Assembly: GCF_000383915.1 (NCBI RefSeq)
Contig: NZ_KB912942.1
Coordinates: 1,710,561-1,774,560, forward strand
Direction of reading: 5' to 3'
Source of the DNA: Amycolatopsis benzoatilytica AK 16/65
GTDB taxonomy: Bacteria; Actinomycetota; Actinomycetes; Mycobacteriales; Pseudonocardiaceae
DNA: 64,000 nucleotides
Program-made: the position numbers and the translations under genes
Part shown: piece after piece, positions 34,348 to 43,610 of the stretch
Numbering within the stretch: position 1 is the first letter of the stretch
How the letters are laid out: each line of letters opens with the position of its first letter
The notes under the pieces: model-generated
Told to the model about the DNA's origin: nothing
Databases searched by the model: none
The model's input: the letters and a program-made list of their open reading frames with translations, nothing else

Positions 34348-35157
34348 GTGGCCCCGAAGCGCGCTCCCGCCCGGCTGTCGCGGGCGGTCTACGAACGGGA
34401 ACTGGCCCGGCTGCAGATCGAGCTGGTGAAACTGCAGGAATGGGTGCGCCACGAAGGCGCCCGGCTCGTCGTGGTGTTCGAGGGACGGGACGCGGCGGGC
34501 AAGGGCAGCACGATCAAACGGCTCACCGCGCACCTGAACCCCCGCGCGGTCCGGATCGCCGCGCTGCCCCAGCCTACCGATCGGGAACGGACCGAGTGGT
34601 ACTTCCAGCGCTACGTCGCGGAGCTGCCGGCGGCCGGGGAGATCGTGCTGTTCGACCGCAGCTGGTATAACCGCGCCGGGGTGGAGCGGGTACTCGGATT
34701 CTGCACGCCCGATCAGTACCGGCGGTTCCTCCAGCAGTGCCCGGTCTTCGAGCGGCTGCTGGTGGACGACGGAGTGCTGTTGCGCAAGTACTGGTTCTCG
34801 GTGAGCCGGGACGAACAGGAACGGCGGTTCCGCACCCGGATCGAGGATCCGCTGCGCCGCTGGAAGCTGTCCACAGTGGACCTGGAATCGGTTTCGCGGT
34901 GGGACGACTACTCGCGCGCCAAGGACGACATGTTCGTGCACACCGACATCCCCGAATCGCCGTGGTACGTGGTCAACGGCGACGAGAAGCGCCGCGGCCG
35001 GATCAACATGATGGCGCACCTGCTGGCGAGCGTCCCGTACCGGGAAGTCCAGTTCCCTCCGGTGACGTTGCCGCCGCGGCCGAAGGGATCCGGCTACGCG
35101 CGGACAGACCGGCGGCTGCTGCGGGAGGTGCCGGACCACGCAGCCACGCTGAAGTGA
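34348..35157 (+). CDS. ppk2: Polyphosphate kinase 2
   Basis: This 269-residue PPK2-family kinase has Walker A in FEGRDAAGKGSTIKRL (46-53 core), Walker B in EIVLFDRSWYNRAGVERVLG, and the lid region RIEDPLRRWKLSTVDLES. It has the length and motifs of the one-domain class that moves phosphate between polyphosphate and nucleoside diphosphates. It would make ATP or GTP from stored polyphosphate, or the reverse. GTG start chosen for position directly after the CBS-BON gene, although no strong ribosome site is visible. A 55-bp palindrome lies 39 bp downstream. Confidence 0.95.
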   Translation: MAPKRAPARLSRAVYERELARLQIELVKLQEWVRHEGARLVVVFEGRDAAGKGSTIKRLTAHLNPRAVRIAALPQPTDRERTEWYFQRYVAELPAAGEIVLFDRSWYNRAGVERVLGFCTPDQYRRFLQQCPVFERLLVDDGVLLRKYWFSVSRDEQERRFRTRIEDPLRRWKLSTVDLESVSRWDDYSRAKDDMFVHTDIPESPWYVVNGDEKRRGRINMMAHLLASVPYREVQFPPVTLPPRPKGSGYARTDRRLLREVPDHAATLK

Positions 35158-35196
35158 CGCTGAGACAAGCCCCTGCCGTCCGTGAAAGCCCCTGCC

Positions 35197-35251
35197 GTCC
35201 GTGAAGGGCCCCTTGAGGGAATCCAAGTCCCTCAAGGGGCCCTTCACGGAC
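35197..35251. repeat. 55-bp palindrome, copy 2
   Basis: The arms start GTCCGTGAAGGGCCCCTTGA and end with the complement ...CACGGAC, around GGGAATCCAAGTCCC. Partial direct copies of the outer sequence (CCTGCCGTCCGTGAA) precede it at 35172 and 35191. It follows ppk2 and precedes a USP gene, both plus strand. Confidence 0.95.
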
Positions 35252-35318
35252 GCACGGGAGCGGTAGGAGGGGCGGGTGTGTCCTCGCCACGAGGGACTCC
35301 GCTTTCGTCCCCGAGGCC

Positions 35319-35336
35319 GAGGACTTCGGGCCCTGA
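35319..35336 (+). promoter_or_regulatory. DosR-like box upstream of a USP-CBS operon
   Basis: GAGGACTTCGGGCCCTGA fits GGGACTTNNGGCCCT at 14 of 15 positions. It is 71-88 bp before the GTG at 35407 and is one of the best matches. Confidence 0.65.
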
Positions 35337-35406
35337 CCGGCACCGCCCCCGGTGCGCGACGGTGAGATCGGCCGCCGGGAATCGGCGGCGGGACAGGAGG
35401 CACGCG

Positions 35407-36231
35407 GTGACCGGGAAAGAGCCCAGCGGCACGGTGCTCGTCGGGATCGACGAGTCGGAGGCCGCGCTGTCGGCGGTGCGTTGGGCGGCCGCGGAGGCGG
35501 TGCGCCGGGATGTGCCCCTGCAGCTGTACCAGGCCGGGATCGGCGACGCGGTCGACGCATTCGGGGAGGTGCCCGAAACTCAGCGGCGGTTGCTGTCCGA
35601 GCGCGGGCACCGCTGGCTGCGCCGGGCGGTCGAAGTCGCCGAGGAAGCCGCACCCGGAGTGCGGACCTGGCCGGTGTTCCGCGTCGGATTCGCCGCCGAT
35701 CTGCTGATCGCGGTGTCGCGTTCGGTGTCTCTGATCGTGCTGGGCTCGCATGGGCTCGGCGGAGTGCGCGGAGCGGTGATCGGTTCGGTCGCGCTGCGCG
35801 TCGCGGCGAGCGCGCATTGCCCAGTCGTGGTGGTGCGCGGGCGCGCCACGGCCGGTGCGCCGGTAGCGGTCGGCGTCGACGGCGACGACCGCGTCCTGGA
35901 ATTCGCGTTCGAAGCGGCCGAGAGCAGGAAGGTGCCGCTCGTCGTGGTGCACGCGTGGCACGAGGGACTGGTCGAACGGCCGGAGCGGGCCGGAGAGGAA
36001 GAACGCGTGCTGCGGCAGCGGATCGCCGGCTGGGCGGAGAAATTCCCGACGGTCCCGACGCGCGGCAGCGCGATGCGGGAGCGTTCGGCCGCGCGGGCGC
36101 TGATGGCGGCGGAAGCACAGCTGGTCGTGATCGGCAGCCGCGGTCGCGGACCGGTCGCGGCCGGGCTGCTGGGCTCGACCGGGAACCGGCTGCTCGCGCA
36201 CTCGGCCTGCCCGGTCGCGGTCGTGCACTGA
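35407..36231 (+). CDS. Universal stress protein, tandem USP domains
   Basis: This 274-residue protein starts at GTG after ACAGGAGGCACGCG. Two USP domains carry intact nucleotide loops: GSHGLGGVRGAVIGSVA and GSRGRGPVAAGLLGSTG. The two loops closely match those of the USP at 11367, so these two are recent paralogues. It is followed 26 bp later by a CBS-BON gene, then DUF1918, another USP, a membrane protein and CHAD in a tight operon. Confidence 0.93.
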   Translation: MTGKEPSGTVLVGIDESEAALSAVRWAAAEAVRRDVPLQLYQAGIGDAVDAFGEVPETQRRLLSERGHRWLRRAVEVAEEAAPGVRTWPVFRVGFAADLLIAVSRSVSLIVLGSHGLGGVRGAVIGSVALRVAASAHCPVVVVRGRATAGAPVAVGVDGDDRVLEFAFEAAESRKVPLVVVHAWHEGLVERPERAGEEERVLRQRIAGWAEKFPTVPTRGSAMRERSAARALMAAEAQLVVIGSRGRGPVAAGLLGSTGNRLLAHSACPVAVVH

Positions 36232-36257
36232 ACCGGCTGCGGAGAAAGGAGAAAGCC

Positions 36258-36827
36258 GTGCGAGCACGGGACATCATGACCCGGCCGGTGATACGGGTCG
36301 GAGCGGACACCACGGTCCGGGAGGCGATCGCGCTGCTGACCGAGAACTGCGTCGCGGCGCTGCCGGTGGTCGACGACGCGAACCAGGTCATCGGCATCTT
36401 CACCGAAGCGGACGCGTTGGCCGGCGTGCTGACCGGCGAACCGGTCGGCGCGGACCAGCAGGTGCGCGCGGTGATGACCGCGCCGGTCGAGGCGGTCGGC
36501 CTCGACGCCGACGTGAGCGACATCGCCGCCCGGATGCTGGTCGACCGGCTCCGCAGCGTGCCGGTGGTCGACGAGGGCGGGCTGGCCGGGATCGTGAGCC
36601 GCCGCGATCTGCTGCGGCCGCTGGTCCGGCACGACGACGCGATCGCGTCCCGGCTGCGGTTGCTGCTCAGCGATTACGACGGCCACCGCGACCGCTGGCA
36701 GGTGTCGGTGGCCGGCGGCGCCGTGACGATCCGCGGCACATTCGCCGACGAGGCGGAACAGCGCTTGGTCACCGCGCTCGCCCGGATCGTCGAAGGCGTC
36801 TCTTCTGTCGAGCTTTGCCCGCAGTGA
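36258..36827 (+). CDS. CBS-pair protein with short BON-like tail
   Basis: This 189-residue protein starts at GTG with AAGGAG upstream. CBS motifs are at about 1-55 (ARDIMTRPVIRVGADTTVRE) and 72-125 (VRAVMTAPVEAVGLDADVSD). The tail RWQVSVAGGAVTIRGTFADE keeps the strand pattern of BON but is short. It is more like the protein at 39634 than those at 23204, 28133 and 33707. Probably an adenylate-responsive regulator. Confidence 0.9.
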   Translation: MRARDIMTRPVIRVGADTTVREAIALLTENCVAALPVVDDANQVIGIFTEADALAGVLTGEPVGADQQVRAVMTAPVEAVGLDADVSDIAARMLVDRLRSVPVVDEGGLAGIVSRRDLLRPLVRHDDAIASRLRLLLSDYDGHRDRWQVSVAGGAVTIRGTFADEAEQRLVTALARIVEGVSSVELCPQ

Positions 36828-36846
36828 CCGGACCCGAGGAGGAGCA

Positions 36847-37122
36847 ATGCACGCACATGCTGGCGACTGGCTGGTGGTGAAAGGGGTCAGGGTGGACCTG
36901 CCCGAGCAGCGCGGCCGGATCGTCTCGGTCGGCGGGCCGGAGGGCGGGCCGCCGTTCACGGTGCGCTGGCTCGCCGACGACCACGTCTCGACGATCTTCC
37001 CCGGACCGGACGCGCTGGTGCTCACCGAGGCCGAGCTGACCGAGCAGGACGAGCACGACCGGGAGCGCTTCGAGCGGCTCCGCGCGCTGCGGCACACCGG
37101 AGAAGGCGTGCGCCATGCCTGA
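36847..37122 (+). CDS. DUF1918 small protein
   Basis: This 91-residue protein starts MHAHAGDWLVVKG and has the DUF1918 pattern: a small beta-barrel (GDWLVV, RGRIVSVGGPEGGPPFTVRW, DDHVSTIFPGPDALV) and an added charged helix (TEAELTEQDEHDRERFERLR). GAGGAGGAG lies before the ATG. The family is frequent in actinobacterial stress clusters; its function is unknown. The last 8 bp overlap the next USP. Confidence 0.88.
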   Translation: MHAHAGDWLVVKGVRVDLPEQRGRIVSVGGPEGGPPFTVRWLADDHVSTIFPGPDALVLTEAELTEQDEHDRERFERLRALRHTGEGVRHA

Positions 37123-38005
37123 TCGCGCGAAGCCCGTGGTGCTGGCGGGGATCGACGGCTCGACCTCGGCGCGGCACGCCGCGGTCTGGGCGGCCGGGCT
37201 CGCCGCCCGCCGGGGCGCGGTGCTGCGGCTGGCGCAGGTCTACTTGATCCCGCAGCCGGGCATCACCGGACCGGCGGTGCGCGGCGTGCGGGCCGGATTC
37301 GCCGGACGGGCGGAAGACTGGCTCGCCGAAGCCGAAGCGGACGTGCTGCGGCTCTGGCCGTCGCTGCCGATCGAGCGGGTGGTCGAAGAGGGCAACCCGG
37401 TCGCCGTCCTGCTGCGGGAAAGCGCGGACGCCGAACTGGCGGTTCTCGGCTCGCGCGGGCTGGGCGGATTCACCGGCCTGCTGGTGGGATCGACCGCGGT
37501 CGCGCTGGCCGCGCACGCGCTCTGCCCGGTCGTCGTGGTGCGCGGCCGCCGGCCCGCGGACCCGCCGCCGGAAACCGGCCCGGTAGTGGTCGGGCTGGAC
37601 GGCTCGGCCGACAGCGACGACGCGCTCGGGTTCGCCTGTGTGGAAGCGGCTGCCCGCGGCGGCGTCCTGCTGGCCGTGCACACCTGGAACGAGATCCGCC
37701 CGGACGGTTCGGCCCGCGGGCTCGAGCTGGATCCGCGCGAGGTCGACGCGGCCGAGCGGAGCCGGATCGAGAGCCAGGTCGCGCCCTGGCGCGAGAAGTT
37801 CCCGCAGCTGCGGATCGACGTCGAAGTGGTGCGCGGCCGCCCGGTGCGCAGCCTGCTCGAGTACGGCGAGGAAGCGCAGCTGGTCGTGGTCGGCAGCCGG
37901 GGCCGCGGCGGATTCAAGGGCATGCTGCTGGGCTCCACCAGCCAGGCGCTGCTCGTGCACTCGACCTGCCCGGTGGCGGTCGTCCGGCCGAGGAGCGAAC
38001 CGTGA
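37115..38005 (+). CDS. Universal stress protein, tandem USP domains
   Basis: This 296-residue protein has domain 1 with GSRGLGGFTGLLVGSTA and domain 2 with [17 protein letters not shown], both complete ATP-type loops. The start ATG overlaps the DUF1918 end; GGAGAAGG is about 10 nt upstream. Its stop overlaps the GTG of the next membrane protein. It resembles the USP at 40239 in loop and strand detail. Confidence 0.93.
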   Translation: MPDRAKPVVLAGIDGSTSARHAAVWAAGLAARRGAVLRLAQVYLIPQPGITGPAVRGVRAGFAGRAEDWLAEAEADVLRLWPSLPIERVVEEGNPVAVLLRESADAELAVLGSRGLGGFTGLLVGSTAVALAAHALCPVVVVRGRRPADPPPETGPVVVGLDGSADSDDALGFACVEAAARGGVLLAVHTWNEIRPDGSARGLELDPREVDAAERSRIESQVAPWREKFPQLRIDVEVVRGRPVRSLLEYGEEAQLVVVGSRGRGGFKGMLLGSTSQALLVHSTCPVAVVRPRSEP

Positions 38006-38406
38006 CCACCTTCCGCGCGCGAACCGCGCAACGAGTGCTCGCCGCCTACGAGACCATCTTCGCGACGAGCGCGCTGGTCGGTGGCGTCTGCCTGATCGCG
38101 GGCGCGCCCGGGTTCCAGCTCCCGACCGACGTGCTCGCCCCGTTCGGGCTCTCGACCTGGGTCCTGCCCGGCGCGGCGCTGATCGTCGCGATCGGCGGCA
38201 GCCTCGCCTGGGCCGCGTCCGCGGCGTGGCGCGGCGACCGGAACGCACCGGGATTCGGGTACGCCGCGAGCGTGGTGCTCGCCGGCTGGCTCGCGATCCA
38301 GTTCGCCGTGCTCGGCTTCCGGGAGCCGGTGCAGTGGCTGACGCTGGGTCTGCTCTGCGTGCTGGTGCTGCTGACCCGGTTCGTGCAGCGGGCGGTGCGG
38401 CGATGA
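38002..38406 (+). CDS. Four-helix membrane protein of unknown function
   Basis: This 134-residue protein has hydrophobic helices at about 18-36, 48-70, 84-104 and 112-128, with basic ends. No cysteine or charged active-site motif stands out, apart from Cys in VGGVCLIAGAP. The GTG start overlaps the USP stop and its own stop overlaps the CHAD start, so it is surely expressed in this operon. I recognise no family. Confidence 0.8.
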   Translation: MTTFRARTAQRVLAAYETIFATSALVGGVCLIAGAPGFQLPTDVLAPFGLSTWVLPGAALIVAIGGSLAWAASAAWRGDRNAPGFGYAASVVLAGWLAIQFAVLGFREPVQWLTLGLLCVLVLLTRFVQRAVRR

Positions 38407-39539
38407 CCCGGGCAGCGCTGCCGGTGACGTACTACGACACCAGCGGGTTCCGGCTCCGCAGGCACGGGCTGGCGATCAGCAGGGCGGGCAGCGAATGGCA
38501 GCTCGACCTCGGCGACGGCCGCGGCTGCCGGGTCGAGGCGCCCGGACTGGAGCAGGTGCCGCACGAACTGTCCCGGCTGGTCCGGGCCTACAGCCGGGAT
38601 CTGGAACTGGTGCCGATGCCCGGCCCGGCGGACGGGCGGACCGGTGCCGCCGGATATCCCGGCACCGCGCGGGAAACGGTGCTCGGCTATCTGGAACGGC
38701 AAGTCGAAGCGCTCGCCCGCGCGGATCTGGCGGTGCGGATGGAGGAACCCGAGGGCGTGCACGACCTTCGGGTCGCCGCCCGGCGGATCCGGGCGACGCT
38801 GCGCACCTTCTCGCCGGTGCTGGGCGGGCGGCTGGCCGGCCGGTTCGGCAGCGCGCTGCGCTGGCTCGGGGCGGGCGTCGGCCGCGCACGGGACACCGAG
38901 GTGCAGCGCGGACGGCTCTTCGCGGCGCTCGGGAAGCTTCCGCCGGACGCCGCAGCCGACCAGGTCCGCGCCAGCGCCGAACAGGTTTTCACCACCCTGG
39001 CCGAGGAAGCGGCTGCCGAATGCGCGGTCGTGCTCGACTCGCCGAGGTACCTGCAACTGCTGAACGCGCTGGATGTCCTCCTGGTCGTGCTGCGCGAACA
39101 AGGCCCTGGTGCGCAAGGAAAGCGGGCTCGCAAGCCAGCGCGGAAGACGCTGCCGAAGCTGGTCTGGAAGGTCGTCGCGGAAGCCGACGCACGCGTCGGT
39201 GCGGTGTCCGCGCAGAGCGGTCCGGACGCGGCGCACGCGGTGCGCAAAAGCGTGAAGCGCCTCCGCTATGCCGTCGAGGCGGCCGCGCCGGCGCTGCCGG
39301 TGGACTCGGAGCAGGTGCTGAAGAGCTTGCGGGACCTGCAAGATCTGCTCGGCGAATATCAGGACGCGGTGGTCGCGCAAAGCAAGATCCAGCTGCTGGC
39401 CGACTCTTCCGGCAGCGCCGGGACCAGAGTCTGCGATCTGCTCTTGACGGCCGAGCTAGCCGCGGCGGAAGCCTGCCTGAACGCGCTCCCGGCGGCGTGG
39501 CAGACGACGTATCGCGAGCTTTCCCCGATTCGGCCCTGA
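38403..39539 (+). CDS. CHAD domain protein with degenerate CYTH-like N-terminus
   Basis: This 378-residue protein has a short N-terminal beta region like the start of a CYTH (triphosphate tunnel) domain: YYDTSGFRLRRHGLAI and WQLDLGDGRGCRVEAPG. Only the first part is present, so catalytic tunnel residues are mostly missing. A full CHAD domain follows (about 90-370; VHDLRVAARRIRATLRTF and AHAVRKSVKRLRYAVEA are its two basic helix motifs). CHAD domains bind polyphosphate. Its operon is the neighbour of ppk2, supporting a polyphosphate role. The stop overlaps a DosR-like box for the next operon. Confidence 0.92.
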   Translation: MTRAALPVTYYDTSGFRLRRHGLAISRAGSEWQLDLGDGRGCRVEAPGLEQVPHELSRLVRAYSRDLELVPMPGPADGRTGAAGYPGTARETVLGYLERQVEALARADLAVRMEEPEGVHDLRVAARRIRATLRTFSPVLGGRLAGRFGSALRWLGAGVGRARDTEVQRGRLFAALGKLPPDAAADQVRASAEQVFTTLAEEAAAECAVVLDSPRYLQLLNALDVLLVVLREQGPGAQGKRARKPARKTLPKLVWKVVAEADARVGAVSAQSGPDAAHAVRKSVKRLRYAVEAAAPALPVDSEQVLKSLRDLQDLLGEYQDAVVAQSKIQLLADSSGSAGTRVCDLLLTAELAAAEACLNALPAAWQTTYRELSPIRP

Positions 39540-39555
39540 GGACGTTGGTCCCTCC
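39538..39555 (+). promoter_or_regulatory. DosR-like box upstream of the CBS-USP-phosphoketolase operon
   Basis: GAGGACGTTGGTCCCTCC (complement GGAGGGACCAACGTCCTC) is strongly palindromic. It is 79-96 bp before the ATG at 39634 and overlaps the CHAD stop codon. Confidence 0.6.
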
Positions 39556-39633
39556 GGGCGGTGACTCCGGACCGATGTGCGCGAGTGGGCCGGTTGCTTA
39601 GTTTCACAGCAGCAAAAGGAAAGGACGAGTGCG

Positions 39634-40242
39634 ATGCGTGCCCGCGATCTGATGTCCGCACCGGTGGTGACGGTGCATCCGTGGACGCCTGCCAAGGTGG
39701 CCGCGGAAATCTTGTCCGACCACGGCTACACCGCGCTGCCGGTGGTGGACGACGACGACCAGCTGGTCGGCATCGTCACCGAGGCCGACCTGATCCGCGG
39801 CCGGATCCCGGCGGACGCGCGTTCGGAGCACTTGCACCCCTACCACCCGGGTGCGATCGAGACCACCGTCGGCGCGGTGATGACCACGCCGGCCACCGGC
39901 ATGTCGTCCGGCACCGACGTCTCCGACCTGTGCCAGGCGCTGGTGGACGGCCGGATCCGGGCGATGCCGATCGTCGACGGCAGCCGGGTGGTCGGCATCG
40001 TCACCCGCGGCGACGTGGTGCGCGTCCTCGCTCGCGAGGACCACGCGATCGCCGCGGACGTCCGGCACCGGCTGGAAATCTACGGCGGCGCCGGCCGCTG
40101 GAAGGTCGAGGTGCACGACGGGATCGTGCGCATCGTCGACCGTTTTGACGACGAAACCGATCGCCACGTCGCGACCCTGCTGGCACTGGCAGTGCCCGGA
40201 GTGGTCGGAGCGGACACCGAGTCCGAGAAGGAGGGGCAATGA
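39634..40242 (+). CDS. CBS-pair protein with BON-like tail
   Basis: This 202-residue protein starts [20 protein letters not shown] 1 is at about 1-60 and CBS 2 at about 80-140 ([39 protein letters not shown]). The tail [20 protein letters not shown] is BON-like but short. AAAGGAAAGGACGAG precedes the ATG. Its stop overlaps the USP start (ATGA). First gene of an operon ending in phosphoketolase. Confidence 0.9.
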   Translation: MRARDLMSAPVVTVHPWTPAKVAAEILSDHGYTALPVVDDDDQLVGIVTEADLIRGRIPADARSEHLHPYHPGAIETTVGAVMTTPATGMSSGTDVSDLCQALVDGRIRAMPIVDGSRVVGIVTRGDVVRVLAREDHAIAADVRHRLEIYGGAGRWKVEVHDGIVRIVDRFDDETDRHVATLLALAVPGVVGADTESEKEGQ

Positions 40243-41138
40243 CCGACCGGAATCGCACAGTGCTTGTCGGGATCGACGGCTCGGAGGGGGCCGACGAAGC
40301 GGTCCGCTGGGCTGCGCGGCTGGCCGAGGGACGCGATCTAGAGCTGGAACTGGTGCACTGCCTGCAGGTGGCCGGGCTGGCCTACGGCGGCGGACTCGCC
40401 GGCAGCGACGTGCTCTTCGAAGGGATGCAGAAGGACGGCGAGCGGATCGCGGCCGAGGCGCGCGAACTCGCCCTCTCGATCGACCCTTCGCTCGAAGTTC
40501 GCACCAACGTGTACACCGACTCGGCGGCGGCGCTGCTGATCGACCGGTCGCGGAAGGCCCGGATGGTCGTGGTCGGCCGCACCGGGACCGGCGGGTTCAC
40601 CGGGATGCTGGTGGGCGCGACGACGTCGGCGGTCGCCAGTCACGCCCGGTGCCCGGTCGCGGTGGTCCGCGGCCGGCACGGAGACGGCCCGGTGCCGCTG
40701 GACGGCCCGGTGGCGGTCGGCATCGACGGCAGCCCCAACAGCGAGGCCGCGATCGCGACGGCGTTCGAGGAGGCCAGTTTCCGGGGCGTCCCGCTGGTGG
40801 CGGTGCACGCTTGGGTCGACGTGGTCTACGACTCGACGGCGAGCACCGCGCGGCTCATGCCGCAGTGGGAAACGTTGCAGCCGAACGAGGAACGGCTGCT
40901 GGCCGAGCGTCTTGCCGGCTGGCAGGAGAAGTACCCGGACGTCGAGGTACAGCGGAGGCTGGTCCGGGACCGGCCGCGGCACGCGCTGCTGGACGAGTCC
41001 GACCGGGCGCAGCTGGTGGTCGTCGGCAGCCACGGCAGGGGAGGCTTCGCCGGGATGCTGCTCGGGTCGACCAGCCAGGCGATGATCCACCACGCCTCCT
41101 GCCCGGTCTTGGTCGTGCGGCCGGAACCGCAGCGGTGA
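40239..41138 (+). CDS. Universal stress protein, tandem USP domains
   Basis: This 299-residue protein has domain 1 with [19 protein letters not shown], where GS(R/H)G is changed to GRTG, and domain 2 with the standard [17 protein letters not shown]. Other USP landmarks ([37 protein letters not shown]) are intact. The stop overlaps the GTG of phosphoketolase, tying stress sensing and the carbon route in one transcript. Confidence 0.93.
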   Translation: MTDRNRTVLVGIDGSEGADEAVRWAARLAEGRDLELELVHCLQVAGLAYGGGLAGSDVLFEGMQKDGERIAAEARELALSIDPSLEVRTNVYTDSAAALLIDRSRKARMVVVGRTGTGGFTGMLVGATTSAVASHARCPVAVVRGRHGDGPVPLDGPVAVGIDGSPNSEAAIATAFEEASFRGVPLVAVHAWVDVVYDSTASTARLMPQWETLQPNEERLLAERLAGWQEKYPDVEVQRRLVRDRPRHALLDESDRAQLVVVGSHGRGGFAGMLLGSTSQAMIHHASCPVLVVRPEPQR

Positions 41139-43498
41139 CGGCGGTCTCGTCGCCGGCGGCGACGCTGACCGAGACGGAACTGGCCCAGGTCGACGCGCAA
41201 TGGCGGGCCGCGAACTACCTCGCGGCCGGCCAGATCTACCTGATGGCCAATCCGTTGCTGCGCGAACCGCTGGCGCCCGAGCAGATCAAGCCCCGGCTGC
41301 TCGGGCACTGGGGAACCTCGCCCGGCTTGAACTTCGTCTACGCCCACCTGAACCGGGCGATCCTGGCGCACGGCCTGGACGCGCTGTTCGTGACCGGGCC
41401 TGGCCACGGGGCCCCGGCGCTGCGTGCGCAAACCTGGCTGGAGGGCAGCTATTCCGAGGTGTGGCCGGAGGTTTCCCGCGACGCGGAGGGGATGGCCCGG
41501 CTCTTTCGGCAGTTCTCCTTTCCCGGCGGCGTGCCCAGCCACGCTTCGCCGCACGTCCCGGGGTCGATCCACGAGGGCGGCGAGCTGGGCTACTCGCTCG
41601 CGCACGCTTGCGGCGCGGCATTCGACAATCCGGGCCTGCTCGTCGCGTGCGTCGTCGGCGACGGCGAGGCGGAGACCGGCCCGCTCTCCACGAGCTGGCA
41701 GTCCAGCCGGTTCCTGGACCCGCGCCGGGACGGCGCGGTGCTGCCGATCCTGCACCTGAACGGTTACAAGATCGCCAATCCGACCGTGCTGTCCCGGATC
41801 CCGCCGTCCGAATTGGACGCGTTGCTGCGCGGCGCGGGCTGGGCCCCGGTGTACGTGGAAGGCGACGAGCCCGCGGCGATGCACCAGGAAATGGCTGCCG
41901 CGCTGGACGCCGCGGTCGCCGACCTGGCCGTGCTGCGGCGGGGCGGGCCGGCCCGGCCGCGGCCGATGATCGTGCTCCGGTCGCCGAAAGGCTGGACCGG
42001 TCCGGCCACAGTGGACGGTCAGCGGATCGAGGGGACCTGGCGGGCGCACCAGATCCCGCTGGCGCGGGTCCGGGAGGACCCGGCGCATCTGCGGCAGCTG
42101 GAAGCCTGGCTGCGTTCCTACCGGCCGGAAGAACTGTTCGACGCGGCCGGCCGCCCGACCGGCGAGGTGACCGCGCTGATTCCGCGCGGCGAGCGGCGGA
42201 TGGGCGCCACCCCGCACGCGAACGGCGGCGTGCTGCTGCGCCCGCTCGATCTTCCGCCGGTCGCCGACCACTCGGCGCCGGTGCCCGTGCCCGGCGCGAG
42301 CGCCGCGGAACCGACCCGGGCGCTCGGCCGGTTTCTGCGGGAAGTGTTCCGGCGCAATGCCGAGCGGGCGAACTTCCGGTTGTTCGGCCCGGACGAGACC
42401 GCGTCCAACCGGCTCGACGCGGTGTACGAGGTCACCGGCAAGACCTGGCAGCTGCCGCCCGGCCCGCCGGAAGACCGGCTCGCGCCGGACGGGCGGGTCA
42501 TGGAGGTGCTCTCCGAGCATCTGTGCCAAGGCTGGCTCGAGGGCTACCTGCTCAGCGGCCGGCACGGCCTGTTCTCCTGCTACGAGGCGTTCGCGCACGT
42601 CGTCGACTCGATGGTCAACCAGCACGCCAAGTGGCTGCGGGTGCACCGGGAGATCCCGTGGCGGCGGCCGGTCGCGTCGCTGAACTACCTGCTGACCTCG
42701 CACGTGTGGCGCCAAGATCACAACGGGTTCTCCCATCAGGACCCGGGTTTCGTGGACCACGTGGCGAACAAGGCCCCGGAGATCGTGCGGGTGTACTTCC
42801 CGCCGGACACGAACACGCTGCTGGAGGTGGCCGCGCATTGCCTGCGCAGCCGCGACCTGGTGAACGTGGTGGTGGCGGGCAAGAACGAGACGCCGGACTG
42901 GCTGGACGCGGAGGAAGCGGCGCTGCACTGCGCGCGCGGCGTGAGCATCTGGGAGTGGGCGAGCACGGGAACGGACCGCGAACCGGACGTGGTGCTCGCC
43001 TGCGCGGGCGACGCGCCGACGCTGGAAGTGCTTGCCGCCGCGTCGATCTTGCGCGCCGAGCTGCCAGAGCTGGCGGTGCGGGTCGTGAATGTGGTGGACC
43101 TGATGCGGCTGCAGCCCGAGACGGAGCACCCGCACGGGCTGAGCGACCGCGAGTTCGACGCACTGTTCACCCCGGACCGTCCGGTGCTTTTCGCCTATCA
43201 CGGCTATCCGTGGCTGATCCACCGGCTGGCCTACCGCCGGACGAACCACGCGGAACTGCACGTGCGCGGCTACACCGAACACGGCACCACGACCACGCCG
43301 TTCGACATGCTGGTGCTCAACCGGATGGACCGGTTTCAGCTGGTGATCGACGTGCTCGACCGGGTGCCCGGCCTGCTCGCCACGACCGGCCCGCTGCGCC
43401 AGCGGATGACCCGCGCGCAGGAACGGCACCGGCGGTGGATCGCCGAACACGGCACCGATCTGCCGGAGGTGCGGGAGTGGCGCTGGCCGGGGCGGTGA
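41135..43498 (+). CDS. xfp: Phosphoketolase
   Basis: This 787-residue TPP enzyme splits xylulose 5-phosphate or fructose 6-phosphate with phosphate to acetyl-phosphate and a sugar phosphate. Landmarks: [47 protein letters not shown], the TPP-Mg motif [20 protein letters not shown] with [11 protein letters not shown], and the C-terminal [12 protein letters not shown] and [18 protein letters not shown]. The GTG start overlaps the USP stop. With the acetate kinase at 15936 it would give one ATP per acetyl-phosphate without electron transport. Confidence 0.96.
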   Translation: MTAVSSPAATLTETELAQVDAQWRAANYLAAGQIYLMANPLLREPLAPEQIKPRLLGHWGTSPGLNFVYAHLNRAILAHGLDALFVTGPGHGAPALRAQTWLEGSYSEVWPEVSRDAEGMARLFRQFSFPGGVPSHASPHVPGSIHEGGELGYSLAHACGAAFDNPGLLVACVVGDGEAETGPLSTSWQSSRFLDPRRDGAVLPILHLNGYKIANPTVLSRIPPSELDALLRGAGWAPVYVEGDEPAAMHQEMAAALDAAVADLAVLRRGGPARPRPMIVLRSPKGWTGPATVDGQRIEGTWRAHQIPLARVREDPAHLRQLEAWLRSYRPEELFDAAGRPTGEVTALIPRGERRMGATPHANGGVLLRPLDLPPVADHSAPVPVPGASAAEPTRALGRFLREVFRRNAERANFRLFGPDETASNRLDAVYEVTGKTWQLPPGPPEDRLAPDGRVMEVLSEHLCQGWLEGYLLSGRHGLFSCYEAFAHVVDSMVNQHAKWLRVHREIPWRRPVASLNYLLTSHVWRQDHNGFSHQDPGFVDHVANKAPEIVRVYFPPDTNTLLEVAAHCLRSRDLVNVVVAGKNETPDWLDAEEAALHCARGVSIWEWASTGTDREPDVVLACAGDAPTLEVLAAASILRAELPELAVRVVNVVDLMRLQPETEHPHGLSDREFDALFTPDRPVLFAYHGYPWLIHRLAYRRTNHAELHVRGYTEHGTTTTPFDMLVLNRMDRFQLVIDVLDRVPGLLATTGPLRQRMTRAQERHRRWIAEHGTDLPEVREWRWPGR

Positions 43499-43500
43499 CT

Positions 43501-43600
43501 GGCGCCGGACCGGGGGTAGGGACCGGCGCCAGGCAGGGGGTGGGAACCGGCACCGGGCCGGGGTGGGAACCGGCACCGGTGCCGGGCCGGGGGTGGGAAC
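43501..43600. repeat. Four imperfect tandem repeats of about 24 bp
   Basis: Units start at 43501, 43525, 43549 and 43572 and share GGCGCCGG...GGGGGTGGGAACC. The last unit has an internal 5-bp expansion. They fill almost the whole gap between phosphoketolase and the convergent SDR gene. No start, stop or hairpin function is evident, though GGNGCC ends are self-complementary. Confidence 0.85.
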
Positions 43601-43610
43601 GGACTGCCGA

